From: Sacculina carcini
Taxonomy: Eukaryota > Arthropoda > Thecostraca > Sacculinidae
Reading direction: 5' to 3'
Length of the DNA stretch: 64,000 nucleotides
NCBI GenBank assembly: GCA_916048095.2
Contig: OU696596.1
Location: forward strand, 248,001-312,000
Shown: positions 11,507 to 23,551 of the stretch, in pieces
Numbering within the stretch: the stretch's first letter is position 1
Layout of the letters: each line of letters begins with the position of its first letter
Position numbers and translations under genes: made by a program
The notes under the pieces: model-generated
What the model saw: the letters and a program-made list of their open reading frames with translations, nothing else
The model's database searches: none
Told to the model about the DNA's origin: nothing

Positions 11507-14500
11507 TGCTCTAAGTGTTACCTAAGTGTGCCCTAAGTGTTACCTAAGTGTGCCCTAAGTGTTACCTAAGTGTACCCTAAGTGTTACCTAAGTGTGGCCT
11601 AAGTGTTACCTAAGTGTTACCTAAGTGTTACCTAAGTGTTACCTAAGTGTGCCCTAAGTGTTACCCAAGTGTTACCTAAGTGTTACCTAAGTGTTACCTA
11701 AGTGTTACCTAAGTATTACCTAAGTGTTACCTAAGTGTGCCCTAAGTGTTAACTAAGTGTTACCTAAGTGTGCCCTAAGTGTTACCTAAGTGTGCCCTAA
11801 ATGTTACCCAAGTGTGCCCTAAGTGTTACCTAAGTGTGCCCCAAGTGTTACCTAAGTGTACCCTAAGTGTTACCTAAGTGTTACCTAAGTGTGCCCTAAG
11901 TGTTACCCAAGTGTGCCCTAAGTGTTACCTAAGTGTGCCCCAAGTGTTACCTAAGTTTGCCCTAAGTGTTAACTAAGTGTTACCTAAGTGTGCCCTAAGT
12001 GTTACCTAAGTGTGCCCTAAGTGTTACCTAAGTGTTACCTAAGTGTTACCTAAGTGTTACCTAAGTGTGCCCTAAGTGTTACCCAAGTGTTACCTAAGTG
12101 TTACCTAAGTGTTACCTAAGTGTTACCTAAGTATTACCTAAGTGTTACCTAAGTGTGCCCTAAGTGTTACCTAAGTGTGCCCTAAGTGTTACCTAAGTGT
12201 GCCCTAACTGTTACCTAAGTGTGCCCTAAGTGTTACCTAAGTGTGCCCTAAGTGTTACCTAAGTGTACCCTTAGTGTTACCTAAGTGTTACCTAAGTGTT
12301 GCCTAAGTGTTAACTAAGTGTTACCTAAGTGTGCCCTAAGTGTTACCTAAGTGTGCCCTAAGTGTTACCTAAGTGTGCCCTAAGTGTTACCTAAGTGTGC
12401 CCTAAGTGTTACCTAAGTGTGCCCCAAGTGTTACCTAAGTGTGCCCTAAGTGTTACCTAAGTGTACCCTAAGTGTTACCTAAGTGTTACCTAAGTGTGCC
12501 CTAAGTGTTACCCAAGTGTGCCCTAAGTGTTACCTAAGTGTGCCCCAAGTGTTACCTAAGTTTGCCCTAAGTGTTAACTAAGTGTTACCTAAGTGTGCCC
12601 TAAGTGTTACCTAAGTGTGCCCTAAGTGTTACCTAAGTGTTACCTAAGTGTTACCTAAGTGTTACCTAAGTGTGCCCTAAGTGTTACCCAAGTGTTACCT
12701 AAGTGTTACCTAAGTGTTACCTAAGTGTTACCTAAGTATTACCTAAGTGTTACCTAAGTGTGCCCTAAGTGTTACCTAAGTGTGCCCTAACTGTTACCTA
12801 AGTGTGCCCTAACTGTTACCTAAGTGTGCCCTAAGTGTTACCTAAGTGTGCCCTAAGTGTTACCTAAGTGTACCCTTAGTGTTACCTAAGTGTTACCTAA
12901 GTGTTGCCTAAGTGTTAACTAAGTGTTACCTAAGTGTGCCCTAAGTGTTACCTAAGTGTGCCCTAAGTGTTACCTAAGTGTGCCCTAAGTGTTACCTAAG
13001 TGTGCCCTAAGTGTTACCTAAGTGTACCCTAAGTGTTACCTAAGTGTGGCCTAAGTGTTACCTAAGTGTGCCCCAAGTGTTACCTAAGTGTGCCCTAAGT
13101 GTTAACTAAGTGTTACCTAAGTGTGCCCTAAGTGTTAGCTAAGTGTACCATGAGTGTTACCTAAGTGTTACCTAAGTGTTACCTAAGTGTTACCTAAGAG
13201 TTACCTAAGTGTTACATATGTGTTACCTAAGTGTGCCCTAAGTGTTACCTAAGTGTGCGCTAAGTGTTACCTAAGTGTTACCTAAGTGTGCCCTAAGTGT
13301 TACCTAAGTGTGCCCTAAGTGTTACCTAAGTGTGCCCTAAGTGTTACCTAAGTGTGCCCTAAGTGTTACCCAAGTGTGCCCTAAGTGTTACCTAAGTGTG
13401 CCCTAAGTGTTACCTAAGTGTGCCCCAAGTGTTACCTAAGTGTGCCCTAAGTGTTAACTAAGTGTTACCTAAGTGTGCCCTAAGTGTTACCTAAGAGTGC
13501 CCTAACTGTTACCTAAGTGTGCCCTAACTGTTACCTAAGTGTGCCCTAAGTGTTACCTAAGTGTGCCCTAAGTGTTACCTAAGTGTTACCTAAGTGTGCC
13601 CTAAGTGTTACCCAAGTGTTACCTAAGTGTTACCTAAGTGTTACCTAAGTGTTACCTAAGTATTACCTAAGTGTTACCTAAGTGTGCCCTAAGTGTTACC
13701 TAAGTGTGCCCTAACTGTTACCTAAGTGTGCCCTAACTGTTACCTAAGTGTGCCCTAAGTGTTACCTAAGTGTGCCCTAAGTGTTACCTAAGTGTACCCT
13801 TAGTGTTACCTAAGTGTTACCTAAGTGTTAACTAAGTGTTACTTAAGTGTTACCCAAGTGTGCCCTAAGTGTTACCTAAGTGTGCCCTAAGTGTTACCTA
13901 AGTGTGCCCTAAGTGTTACCGAAGTGTACCCTAAGTGTTACCTAAGTGTTACCTAAGTGTTACCTAAGTGTTACCCAAGTGTTACCTAAGTGTGCCCTAA
14001 GTGTTACCTAAGTGTGCCCTAAGTGTGCCCTAAGTGTTACCTAAGTGTACCCTTAGTGTTACCCAAGTGTTACCTAAGTGTTACCTAAGTGTTACCTAAG
14101 TGTGCCTTAAGTGTTACCTAAGTGTGCCCTAAGTGTTACCTAAGTGTTACTTAAGTGTTACCCAAGTGTGCCCTAAGTGTTACCTAAGTGTGCCCTAAGT
14201 GTTACCTAAGTGTGCCCTAAGTGTTACCTAAGTGTACCCTAAGTGTTACCTAAGTGTGCCCTAAGTGTTACCTAAGTGTTACCTAAGTGTGCCCTAAGTG
14301 TTACCCAAGTGTTACCTAAGTGTTACCTAAGTGTTACCTAAGTGTTACCTAAGTATTACCTAAGTGTTACCTAAGTGTGCCCTAAGTGTTACCTAAGTGT
14401 GCCCTAACTGTTACCTAAGTGTGCCCTAACTGTTACCTAAGTGTGCCCTAAGTGTTACCTAAGTGTGCCCTAAGTGTTACCTAAGTGTACCCTTAGTGTT

Positions 14501-14545
14501 ACCTAAGTGTTACCTAAGTGTTAACTAAGTGTTACTTAAGTGTTA
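11507..14545. repeat. Variant higher-order repeat, tandem copy 3 of 3 (truncated)
   Basis: Starts at TGCTCTAAGTG (11507). TTACATATGTG at 13212, TGCGCTAAGTG at 13256, TTACCGAAGTG at 13916 and TACCCTTAGTG at 14488 are each exactly 3,432 bp after their counterparts in copy 2. The match ends at about 14545. There copy 2 continues with type A monomers after TTACTTAAGTG, but this copy continues with TTACCCAAGTG, entering the 693-bp duplication. The end point is placed by eye. Confidence 0.78.
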
Positions 14546-16126
14546 CCCAAGTGTGCCCTAAGTGTTACCTAAGTGTGCCCTAAGTGTTACCTAAGTGTGC
14601 CCTAAGTGTTACCGAAGTGTACCCTAAGTGTTACCTAAGTGTTACCTAAGTGTTACCTAAGTGTTACCCAAGTGTTACCTAAGTGTGCCCTAAGTGTTAC
14701 CTAAGTGTGCCCTAAGTGTGCCCTAAGTGTTACCTAAGTGTACCCTTAGTGTTACCCAAGTGTTACCTAAGTGTTACCTAAGTGTTACCTAAGTGTGCCT
14801 TAAGTGTTACCTAAGTGTGCCCTAAGTGTTACCTAAGTGTTACTTAAGTGTTACCCAAGTGTGCCCTAAGTGTTACCTAAGTGTGCCCTAAGTGTTACCT
14901 AAGTGTGCCCTAAGTGTTACCTAAGTGTACCCTAAGTGTTACCTAAGTGTTACCTAAGTGTTACCTAAGTGTTACCCAAGTGTTACCTAAGTGTGCCCTA
15001 AGTGTTACCTAAGTGTGCCCTAAGTGTGCCCTAAGTGTTACCTAAGTGTACCCTTAGTGTTACCCAAGTGTTACCTAAGTGTTACCTAAGTGTTACCTAA
15101 GTGTGCCCTAAGTGTGCCCTAAGTGTTACCTAAGTGTGCCCTAAGTGTTACCTAAGTGTGCCCTAAGTGTGCCCTAAGTGTGCCCTAAGTGTTACCCAAG
15201 TGTGCCCTAAGTGTTACCTAAGTGTGCCCTAAGTGTGCCCTAAGTGTTACCTAAGTGTACCATAAGTGTTACCTAAGTGTTACCTAAGTGTTACCTAAGT
15301 GTTACCTAAGTGTTACCTAAGAGTTACCTAAGTGTTACATAAGTGTTACCTAAGTGTGCCCTAAGTGTGCCCTAAGTGTTACCTAAGTGTACCATAAGTG
15401 TTACCTAAGTGTTACCCAAGTGTTACCTAAGTGTGCCCTAAGTGTTACCTAAGTGTGCCCTAAGTGTGCCCTAAGTGTTACCTAAGTGTACCCTTAGTGT
15501 TACCCAAGTGTTACCTAAGTGTTAACTAAGTGTTACCTAAGTGTGCCCTAAGTGTTACCTAAGTGTGCCCTAAGTGTTACCTAAGTGTGCCCTAAGTGTT
15601 ACCCAAGTGTGCCCTAAGTGTTACCAAAGTGTGCCCTAAGTGTTACCTAAGTGTGCCCCAAGTGTTACCTAAGTGTGCCCTAAGTGTTACCTAAGTGTAC
15701 CCTAAGTGTTACCTAAGTGTTACCTAAGTGTGCCCTAAGTGTTACCTAAGTGTGCCCTAAGTGTTACCTAAGTGTGCCCTAAGTGTTACCTAAGTGTGCC
15801 CTAAGTGTTACCTAAGTGTGCTTTAAGTGTTACCTAAGTGTGCCCTAAGTGTTACCTAAGTGTGCCCTAAGTGTTACCTAAGTGTACCCTAAGTGTTACC
15901 TAAGTGTGGCCTAAGTGTTACCTAAGTGTGCCCCAAGTGTTACCTAAGTGTGCCCTAAGTGTTAACTAAGTGTTACCTAAGTGTGCCCTAAGTGTTAGCT
16001 AAGTGTACCATGAGTGTTACCTAAGTGTTACCTAAGTGTTACCTAAGTGTTACCTAAGTGTTACCTAAGAGTTACCTAAGTGTTACATATGTGTTACCTA
16101 AGTGTGCCCTAAGTGTTACCTAAGTG
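13256..16126. repeat. GCGC-type block with 693-bp duplication, copy 1
   Basis: Bounded by TGCGCTAAGTG at 13256 and 16127 (2,871 bp, 261 monomers). TTACCGAAGTG occurs twice, at 13916 and 14609 (693 bp apart), and TGCTTTAAGTG is at 15819. The block matches 31604-34463 at an offset of 18,348 bp for every landmark checked up to TGCTTTAAGTG. A private change, TTACCAAAGTG near 15621, is absent from the matching position at about 33969. Related blocks end at 49676 and lie at 60138-62612. Confidence 0.82.
13575..14945. repeat. 2 x 693-bp (63-monomer) tandem duplication
   Basis: The run of landmarks TACCCTTAGTG, TTAACTAAGTG (13828 and 14521), TTACTTAAGTG, TTACCCAAGTG, TTACCGAAGTG (13916 and 14609), a B-B pair and TGCCTTAAGTG is repeated at exactly 693 bp. 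The two copies part at about 14935, after the second TACCCTAAGTG. Outer edges are approximate. The same duplication occurs near 31.9-33.3 kb and 47.4-48.5 kb, and a 660-bp version (33 bp shorter) near 36.6-37.3 kb. Confidence 0.8.
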
Positions 16127-17373
16127 TGCGCTAAGTGTTACCTAAGTGTTACCTAAGTGTGCCCTAAGTGTTACCTAAGTGTGCCCTAAGTGTTACCCAA
16201 GTGTGCCCTAAGTGTTACCTAAGTGTGCCCTAAGTGTTACCTAAGTGTGCCCCAAGTGTTACCTAAGTGTGCCCTAAGTGTTAACTAAGTGTTACCTAAG
16301 TGTGCCCTAAGTGTTACCTAAGTGTGCCCTAACTGTTACCTAAGTGTGCCCTAAGTGTTACCTAAGTGTGCCCTAAGTGTTACCTAAGTGTACCCTTAGT
16401 GTTACCTAAGTGTTACCTAAGTGTTAACTAAGTGTTACTTAAGTGTTACCCAAGTGTGCCCTAAGTGTTACCTAAGTGTGCCCTAAGTGTTACCTAAGTG
16501 TGCCCTAAGTGTTACCTAAGTGTTACCTAAGTGTTACCTAAGTGTACCCTAAGTGTTACCTAAGTGTGGCCTAAGTGTTACCTAAGTGTGCCCCAAGTGT
16601 TACCTAAGTGTGCCCTAAGTGTTAACTAAGTGTTACCTAAGTGTGCCCTAAGTGTTAGCTAAGTGTACCATGAGTGTTACCTAAGTGTTAACTAAGTGTT
16701 ACCTAAGTGTGCCCTAAGTGTTAGCTAAGTGTACCATGAGTGTTACCTAAGTGTTACCTAAGTGTTACCTAAGTGTACCCTAAGTGTTACCTAAGAGTTA
16801 CCTAAGTGTTACATAAGTGTTACCTAAGTGTTACCCAAGTGTTACCTAAGTGTGCCCTAAGTGTTATCTAAGTGTGCCCTAAGTGTTACCTAAGTGTGCC
16901 CTAAATGTTACCCAAGTGTGCCCTAAGTGTTACCTAAGTGTGCCCCAAGTGTTACCTAAGTGTGCCCTAAGTGTTACCTAAGTGTTAACTAAGTGTTACC
17001 TAAGTGTGCCCTAAGTGTTACCTAAGTGTGCCCTAAGTGTTACCTAAGTGTGCCCTAAGTGTTACCTAAGTGTGCCCTAAGTGTTACCTAAGTGTGCCCT
17101 AAGTGTTACCTAAGTGTGCCCTAAGTGTTACCTAAGTGTGCTTTAAGTGTTACCTAAGTGTGCCCTAAGTGTTACCTAAGTGTGCCCTAAGTGTTACCTA
17201 AGTGTACCCTAAGTGTTACCTAAGTGTGGCCTAAGTGTTACCTAAGTGTGCCCCAAGTGTTACCTAAGTGTGCCCTAAGTGTTAACTAAGTGTTACCTAA
17301 GTGTGCCCTAAGTGTTAGCTAAGTGTACCATAAGTGTTACCTAAGTGTTACCTAAGTGTTACCTAAGTGTTAC
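15721..17373. repeat. 660-bp spaced triplet and 333-bp dispersed duplicate
   Basis: TGGCCTAAGTG starts at 15907, 16567 and 17227, exactly 660 bp (60 monomers) apart. In all three it is followed by TGCCCCAAGTG, TTAACTAAGTG and TTAGCTAAGTG in the same order. The outer copies also share TGCTTTAAGTG (15819 and 17139), which the middle one lacks. Segments 15721-16053 and 17041-17373 match with one clear difference: TACCATGAGTG in the first, TACCATAAGTG in the second. The middle copy also carries a 66-bp doublet. Confidence 0.78.
16666..16742. repeat. 66-bp TACCATGAGTG doublet, locus 1
   Basis: TACCATGAGTG starts at 16666 and 16732, exactly 66 bp apart. The 6-monomer step is TACCATGAGTG, A, TTAACTAAGTG, A, B, TTAGCTAAGTG. 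The same doublet occurs at five other places (35058, 45915, 50502, 55859, 63438). Elsewhere TACCATGAGTG is single and lies 66 bp before TTACATATGTG. Confidence 0.88.
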
Positions 17374-18524
17374 TTAAGTGTTACCCAAGTGTGCCCTAAG
17401 TGTTACCTAAGTGTGCCCTAAGTGTTACCTAAGTGTGCCCTAAGTGTTACCTAAGTGTACCCTAAGTGTTACCTAAGTGTTACCTAAGTGTTACCTAAGT
17501 GTTACCCAAGTGTTACCTAAGTGTGCCCTAAGTGTTACCTAAGTGTGCCCTAAGTGTGCCCTAAGTGTTACCTAAGTGTACCCTTAGTGTTACCCAAGTG
17601 TTACCTAAGTGTTACCTAAGTGTTACCTAAGTGTGCCCTAAGTGTTACCTAAGTGTGCCCTAAGTGTTACCTAAGTGTGCCCTAAGTGTTACCCAAGTGT
17701 GCCCTAAGTGTTACCCAAGTGTGCCCTAAGTGTTACCTAAGTGTGCCCTAAGTGTGCCCTAAGTGTTACCTAAGTGTACCATAAGTGTTACCTAAGTGTT
17801 ACCTAAGTGTTACCTAAGTGTTACCTAAGTGTTACCTAAGAGTTACCTAAGTGTTACATAAGTGTTACCTAAGTGTGCCCTAAGTGTTACCTAAGTGTGC
17901 CCTAAGTGTTACCTAAGTGTGCCCTAAGTGTTACCTAAGTGTGCCCTAAGTGTTACCTAAGTGTGCCCTAAGTGTGCCCTAAGTGTTACCTAAGTGTACC
18001 ATAAGTGTTACCTAAGTGTTACCTAAGTGTTACCTAAGTGTTACCTAAGTGTTACCTAAGTGTTACCCAAGTGTTACCTAAGTGTGCCCTAAGTGTTACC
18101 TAAGTGTGCCCTAAGTGTGCCCTAAGTGTTACCTAAGTGTACCCTTAGTGTTACCCAAGTGTTACCTAAGTGTTAACTAAGTGTTACCTAAGTGTGCCCT
18201 AAGTGTTACCTAAGTGTGCCCTAAGTGTTACCCAAGTGTGCCCTAAGTGTTACCTAAGTGTGCCCTAAGTGTTACCTAAGTGTGCCCCAAGTGTTACCTA
18301 AGTGTGCCCTAAGTGTTACCTAAGTGTACCCTAAGTGTTACCTAAGTGTTACCTAAGTGTGCCCTAAGTGTTACCCAAGTGTGCCCTAAGTGTTACCTAA
18401 GTGTGCCCCAAGTGTTACCTAAGTGTGCCCTAAGTGTTAACTAAGTGTTACCTAAGTGTGCCCTAAGTGTTACCTAAGTGTGCCCTAAGTGTTACCTAAG
18501 TGTTACCTAAGTGTTACCTAAGTG

Positions 18525-19855
18525 TCACCTAAGTGTGCCCTAAGTGTTACCCAAGTGTTACCTAAGTGTTACCTAAGTGTTACCTAAGTGTTACCTAAGT
18601 ATTACCTAAGTGTTACCTAAGTGTGCCCTAAGTGTTACCTAAGTGTGCCCTAACTGTTACCTAAGTGTGCCCTAACTGTTACCTAAGTGTGCCCTAAGTG
18701 TTACCTAAGTGTGCCCTAAGTGTTACCTAAGTGTACCCTTAGTGTTACCTAAGTGTTACCTAAGTGTTAACTAAGTGTTACCTAAGTGTTACCTAAGTGT
18801 TACCTAAGTGTTACCTAAGTGTGCCCTAAGTGTTACCTAAGTGTACCCTTAGTGTTACCTAAGTGTTACCTAAGTGTTAACTAAGTGTTACTTAAGTGTT
18901 ACCTAAGTGTTACCTAAGTGTTACCTAAGTGTGCCCTAAGTGTTACCTAAGTGTGCCCTAAGTGTTACCTAAGTGTGCCCTAAGTGTTACCTAAGTGTTA
19001 CCTAAGTGTTACCTAAGTGTTACCTAAGTGTGCCCTAAGTGTTACCTAAGTGTGCCCTAAGTGTTACCTAAGTGTGCCCTAAGTGTTACCTAAGTGTGCC
19101 CTAATTGTTACCTAAGTGTGCCCTAAGTGTTACCTAAGTGTGCCCTAAGTGTTACCTAAGTGTGCCCTAAGTGTTACCTAAGTGTGCCCTAAGTGTTACC
19201 TAAGTGTGCCCTAACTGTTACCTAAGTGTGCCCTAACTGTTACCTAAGTGTGCCCTAAGTGTTACCTAAGTGTGCCCTAAGTGTTACCTAAGTGTACCCT
19301 TAGTGTTACCTAAGTGTTACCTAAGTGTTAACTAAGTGTTACTTAAGTGTTACCTAAGTGTTACCTAAGTGTTACCTAAGTGTGCCCTAAGTGTTACCTA
19401 AGTGTACCCTTAGTGTTACCTAAGTGTTACCTAAGTGTTAACTAAGTGTTACTTAAGTGTTACCTAAGTGTTACCTAAGTGTTACCTAAGTGTGCCCTAA
19501 GTGTTACCTAAGTGTGCCCTAAGTGTTACCTAAGTGTGCCCTAAGTGTTACCTAAGTGTTACCTAAGTGTTACCTAAGTGTTACCTAAGTGTGCCCTAAG
19601 TGTTACCTAAGTGTGCCCTAAGTGTTACCTAAGTGTGCCCTAATTGTTACCTAAGTGTGCCCTAAGTGTTACCTAAGTGTGCCCTAAGTGTTACCTAAGT
19701 GTGCCCTAAGTGTTACCTAAGTGTGCTCTAAGTGTTACCTAAGTGTGCCCTAAGTGTTACCTAAGTGTGCCCTAAGTGTTACCTAAGTGTACCCTAAGTG
19801 TTACCTAAGTGTGGCCTAAGTGTTACCTAAGTGTGCCCCAAGTGTTACCTAAGTG
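18525..19855. repeat. TCACC/110/561-bp module, locus 2
   Basis: TCACCTAAGTG at 18525 is followed by TACCCTTAGTG at 18734 (+209), 18844, 19295 (+561 from the first) and 19405. In the first 110-bp copy the monomer after TTAACTAAGTG is ordinary TTACCTAAGTG instead of TTACTTAAGTG, a private difference from the other loci. TGCTCTAAGTG follows at 19724, 319 bp after the last TACCCTTAGTG, one dimer (22 bp) less than at locus 1. Confidence 0.82.
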
Positions 19856-22800
19856 TGCCCTAAGTGTTAACTAAGTGTTACCTGAGTGTGCCCTAAGTGT
19901 TACCTAAGTGTACCCTAAGTGTTACCTAAGAGTTACCTAAGTGTTACATAAGTGTTACCTAAGTGTTACCCAAGTGTTACCTAAGTGTGCCCTAAGTGTT
20001 ATCTAAGTGTGCCCTAAGTGTTACCTAAGTGTGCCCTAAGTGTTACCCAAGTGTGCCCTAAGTGTTACCTAAGTGTGCCCTAAGTGTTACCTAAGTGTGC
20101 CCTAAGTGTTACCTAAGTGTACCCTAAGTGTTACCTAAGTGTTACCTAAGTGTGCCCTAAGTGTTACCCAAGTGTGCCCTAAGTGTTACCTAAGTGTGCC
20201 CCAAGTGTTACCTAAGTTTGCCCTAAGTGTTAACTAAGTGTTACCTAAGTGTGCCCTAAGTGTTACCTAAGTGTGCCCTAAGTGTTACCTAAGTGTTACC
20301 TAAGTGTTACCTAAGTGTTACCTAAGTGTGCCCTAAGTGTTACCCAAGTGTTACCTAAGTGTTACCTAAGTGTTACCTAAGTGTTACCTAAGTATTACCT
20401 AAGTGTTACCTAAGTGTGCCCTAAGTGTTACCTAAGTGTGCCCTAACTGTTACCTAAGTGTGCCCTAACTGTTACCTAAGTGTGCCCTAAGTGTTACCTA
20501 AGTGTGCCCTAAGTGTTACCTAAGTGTACCCTTAGTGTTACCTAAGTGTTACCTAAGTGTTGCCTAAGTGTTAACTAAGTGTTACCTAAGTGTGCCCTAA
20601 GTGTTACCTAAGTGTGCCCTAAGTGTTACCTAAGTGTGCCCTAAGTGTTACCTAAGTGTGCCCTAAGTGTTACCTAAGTGTGCCCCAAGTGTTACCTAAG
20701 TGTGCCCTAAGTGTTACCTAAGTGTACCCTAAGTGTTACCTAAGTGTTACCTAAGTGTGCCCTAAGTGTTACCCAAGTGTGCCCTAAGTGTTACCTAAGT
20801 GTGCCCTAAGTGTTACCTAAGTTTGCCCTAAGTGTTAACTAAGTGTTACCTAAGTGTGCCCTAAGTGTTACCTAAGTGTGCCCTAAGTGTTACCTAAGTG
20901 TTACCTAAGTGTTACCTAAGTGTTACCTAAGTGTGCCCTAAGTGTTACCCAAGTGTTACCTAAGTGTTACCTAAGTGTTACCTAAGTGTTACCTAAGTAT
21001 TACCTAAGTGTTACCTAAGTGTGCCCTAAGTGTTACCTAAGTGTGCCCTAACTGTTACCTAAGTGTGCCCTAACTGTTACCTAAGTGTGCCCTAAGTGTT
21101 ACCTAAGTGTGCCCTAAGTGTTACCTAAGTGTACCCTTAGTGTTACCTAAGTGTTACCTAAGTGTTGCCTAAGTGTTAACTAAGTGTTACCTAAGTGTGC
21201 CCTAAGTGTTACCTAAGTGTGCCCTAAGTGTTACCTAAGTGTGCCCTAAGTGTTACCTAAGTGTGCCCTAAGTGTTACCTAAGTGTACCCTAAGTGTTAC
21301 CTAAGTGTGGCCTAAGTGTTACCTAAGTGTGCCCCAAGTGTTACCTAAGTGTGCCCTAAGTGTTAACTAAGTGTTACCTAAGTGTGCCCTAAGTGTTAGC
21401 TAAGTGTACCATGAGTGTTACCTAAGTGTTACCTAAGTGTTACCTAAGTGTTACCTAAGAGTTACCTAAGTGTTACATATGTGTTACCTAAGTGTGCCCT
21501 AAGTGTTACCTAAGTGTGCCCTAAGTGTTACCCAAGTGTGCCCTAAGTGTTACCCAAGTGTGCCCTAAGTGTTACCTAAGTGTGCCCTAAGTGTGCCCTA
21601 AGTGTTACCTAAGTGTACCCTAAGTGTTACCTAAGTGTTACCTAAGTGTTACCCAAGTGTTACCTAAGAGTTACCTAAGTGTTACATAAGTGTTACCTAA
21701 GTGTGCCCTAAGTGTTACCTAAGTGTGCCCTAAGTGTTACCTAAGTGTGCCCTAAGTGTTACCTAAGTGTGCCCTAAGTGTTACCTAAGTGTGCCCTAAG
21801 TGTGCCCTAAGTGTTACCTAAGTGTACCATAAGTGTTACCTAAGTGTTACCTAAGTGTTACCTAAGTGTTACCTAAGTGTTACCTAAGTGTTACCCAAGT
21901 GTTACCTAAGTGTGCCCTAAGTGTTACCTAAGTGTGCCCTAAGTGTGCCCTAAGTGTTACCTAAGTGTACCCTTAGTGTTACCCAAGTGTTACCTAAGTG
22001 TTAACTAAGTGTTACCTAAGTGTGCCCTAAGTGTTACCTAAGTGTGCCCGAAGTGTTACCCAAGTGTGCCCTAAGTGTTACCTAAGTGTGCCCTAAGTGT
22101 TACCTAAGTGTGCCCTAAGTGTTACCTAAGTGTGCCCTAAGTGTTACCTAAGTGTACCCTAAGTGTTACCTAAGTGTTACCTAAGTGTGCCCTAAGTGTT
22201 ACCCAAGTGTGCCCTAAGTGTTACCTAAGTGTGCCCCAAGTGTTACCTAAGTGTGCCCTAAGTGTTAACTAAGTGTTACCTAAGTGTGCCCTAAGTGTTA
22301 CCTAAGTGTGCCCTAAGTGTTACCTAAGTGTTACCTAAGTGTTACCTAAGTGTCACCTAAGTGTGCCCTAAGTGTTACCCAAGTGTTACCTAAGTGTTAC
22401 CTAAGTGTTACCTAAGTGTTACCTAAGTATTACCTAAGTGTTACCTAAGTGTGCCCTAAGTGTTACCTAAGTGTGCCCTAACTGTTACCTAAGTGTGCCC
22501 TAAGTGTTACCTAAGTGTGCCCTAAGTGTTACCTAAGTGTGCCCTAAGTGTTACCTAAGTGTACCCTTAGTGTTACCTAAGTGTTACCTAAGTGTTAACT
22601 AAGTGTTACTTAAGTGTTACCTAAGTGTTACCTAAGTGTTACCTAAGTGTGCCCTAAGTGTTACCTAAGTGTACCCTTAGTGTTACCTAAGTGTTACCTA
22701 AGTGTTAACTAAGTGTTACTTAAGTGTTACCTAAGTGTTACCTAAGTGTTACCTAAGTGTGCCCTAAGTGTTACCTAAGTGTGCCCTAAGTGTTACCTAA

Positions 22801-23551
22801 GTGTGCCCTAAGTGTTACCTAAGTGTTACCTAAGTGTTACCTAAGTGTTACCTAAGTGTGCCCTAAGTGTTACCTAAGTGTGCCCTAAGTGTTACCTAAG
22901 TGTGCCCTAAGTGTTACCTAAGTGTGCCCTAATTGTTACCTAAGTGTGCCCTAAGTGTTACCTAAGTGTGCCCTAAGTGTTACCTAAGTGTGCCCTAAGT
23001 GTTACCTAAGTGTGCCCTAAGTGTTACCTAAGTGTGCCCTAACTGTTACCTAAGTGTGCCCTAACTGTTACCTAAGTGTGCCCTAAGTGTTACCTAAGTG
23101 TGCCCTAAGTGTTACCTAAGTGTACCCTTAGTGTTACCTAAGTGTTACCTAAGTGTTAACTAAGTGTTACTTAAGTGTTACCTAAGTGTTACCTAAGTGT
23201 TACCTAAGTGTGCCCTAAGTGTTACCTAAGTGTTACCTAAGTGTTACCTAAGTGTGCCCTAAGTGTTACCTAAGTGTGCCCTAAGTGTTACCTAAGTGTG
23301 CCCTAAGTGTTACCTAAGTGTGCCCTAAGTGTTACCTAAGTGTGCCCTAAGTGTTACCTAAGTGTTACCTAAGTGTTACCTAAGTGTTACCTAAGTGTGC
23401 CCTAAGTGTTACCTAAGTGTGCCCTAAGTGTTACCTAAGTGTGCCCTAAGTGTTACCTAAGTGTGCCCTAATTGTTACCTAAGTGTGCCCTAAGTGTTAC
23501 CTAAGTGTGCCCTAAGTGTTACCTAAGTGTGCCCTAAGTGTTACCTAAGTG
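19724..23551. repeat. 3.83-kb higher-order repeat, copy 2
   Basis: Bounded by TGCTCTAAGTG at 19724 and 23552 (3,828 bp, 348 monomers). TTACCTGAGTG lies at 19878 (+154), TTACATATGTG at 21473 (+1749) without a following TGCGCTAAGTG, TCACCTAAGTG at 22353 and the 561-bp module at 22562 (+2838). The first half aligns with copy 1 at an offset of 19,041 bp, dropping to 19,019 and then 18,997 through two 22-bp losses. It shares TGCCCGAAGTG (22045) with copy 3 (28282), while copies 1 and 4 have ordinary type B at that place. Confidence 0.85.
22353..23400. repeat. TCACC/110/561-bp module, locus 3 (second half degenerate)
   Basis: TCACCTAAGTG is at 22353 and TACCCTTAGTG at 22562, 22672 and 23123. The expected fourth TACCCTTAGTG near 23233 is missing: the sequence there has a run of A monomers, so the second 110-bp pair has been changed or partly lost. 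The 209-, 110- and 561-bp spacings of the first three markers are exact. The right edge is approximate. Confidence 0.78.

Noticed and set aside
14609-15301. A third full copy of the 693-bp unit
   Set aside because: After about 14935 the second copy leaves the pattern (TACCCTAAGTG is followed by a run of type A), and no third TTACCGAAGTG occurs near 15302.
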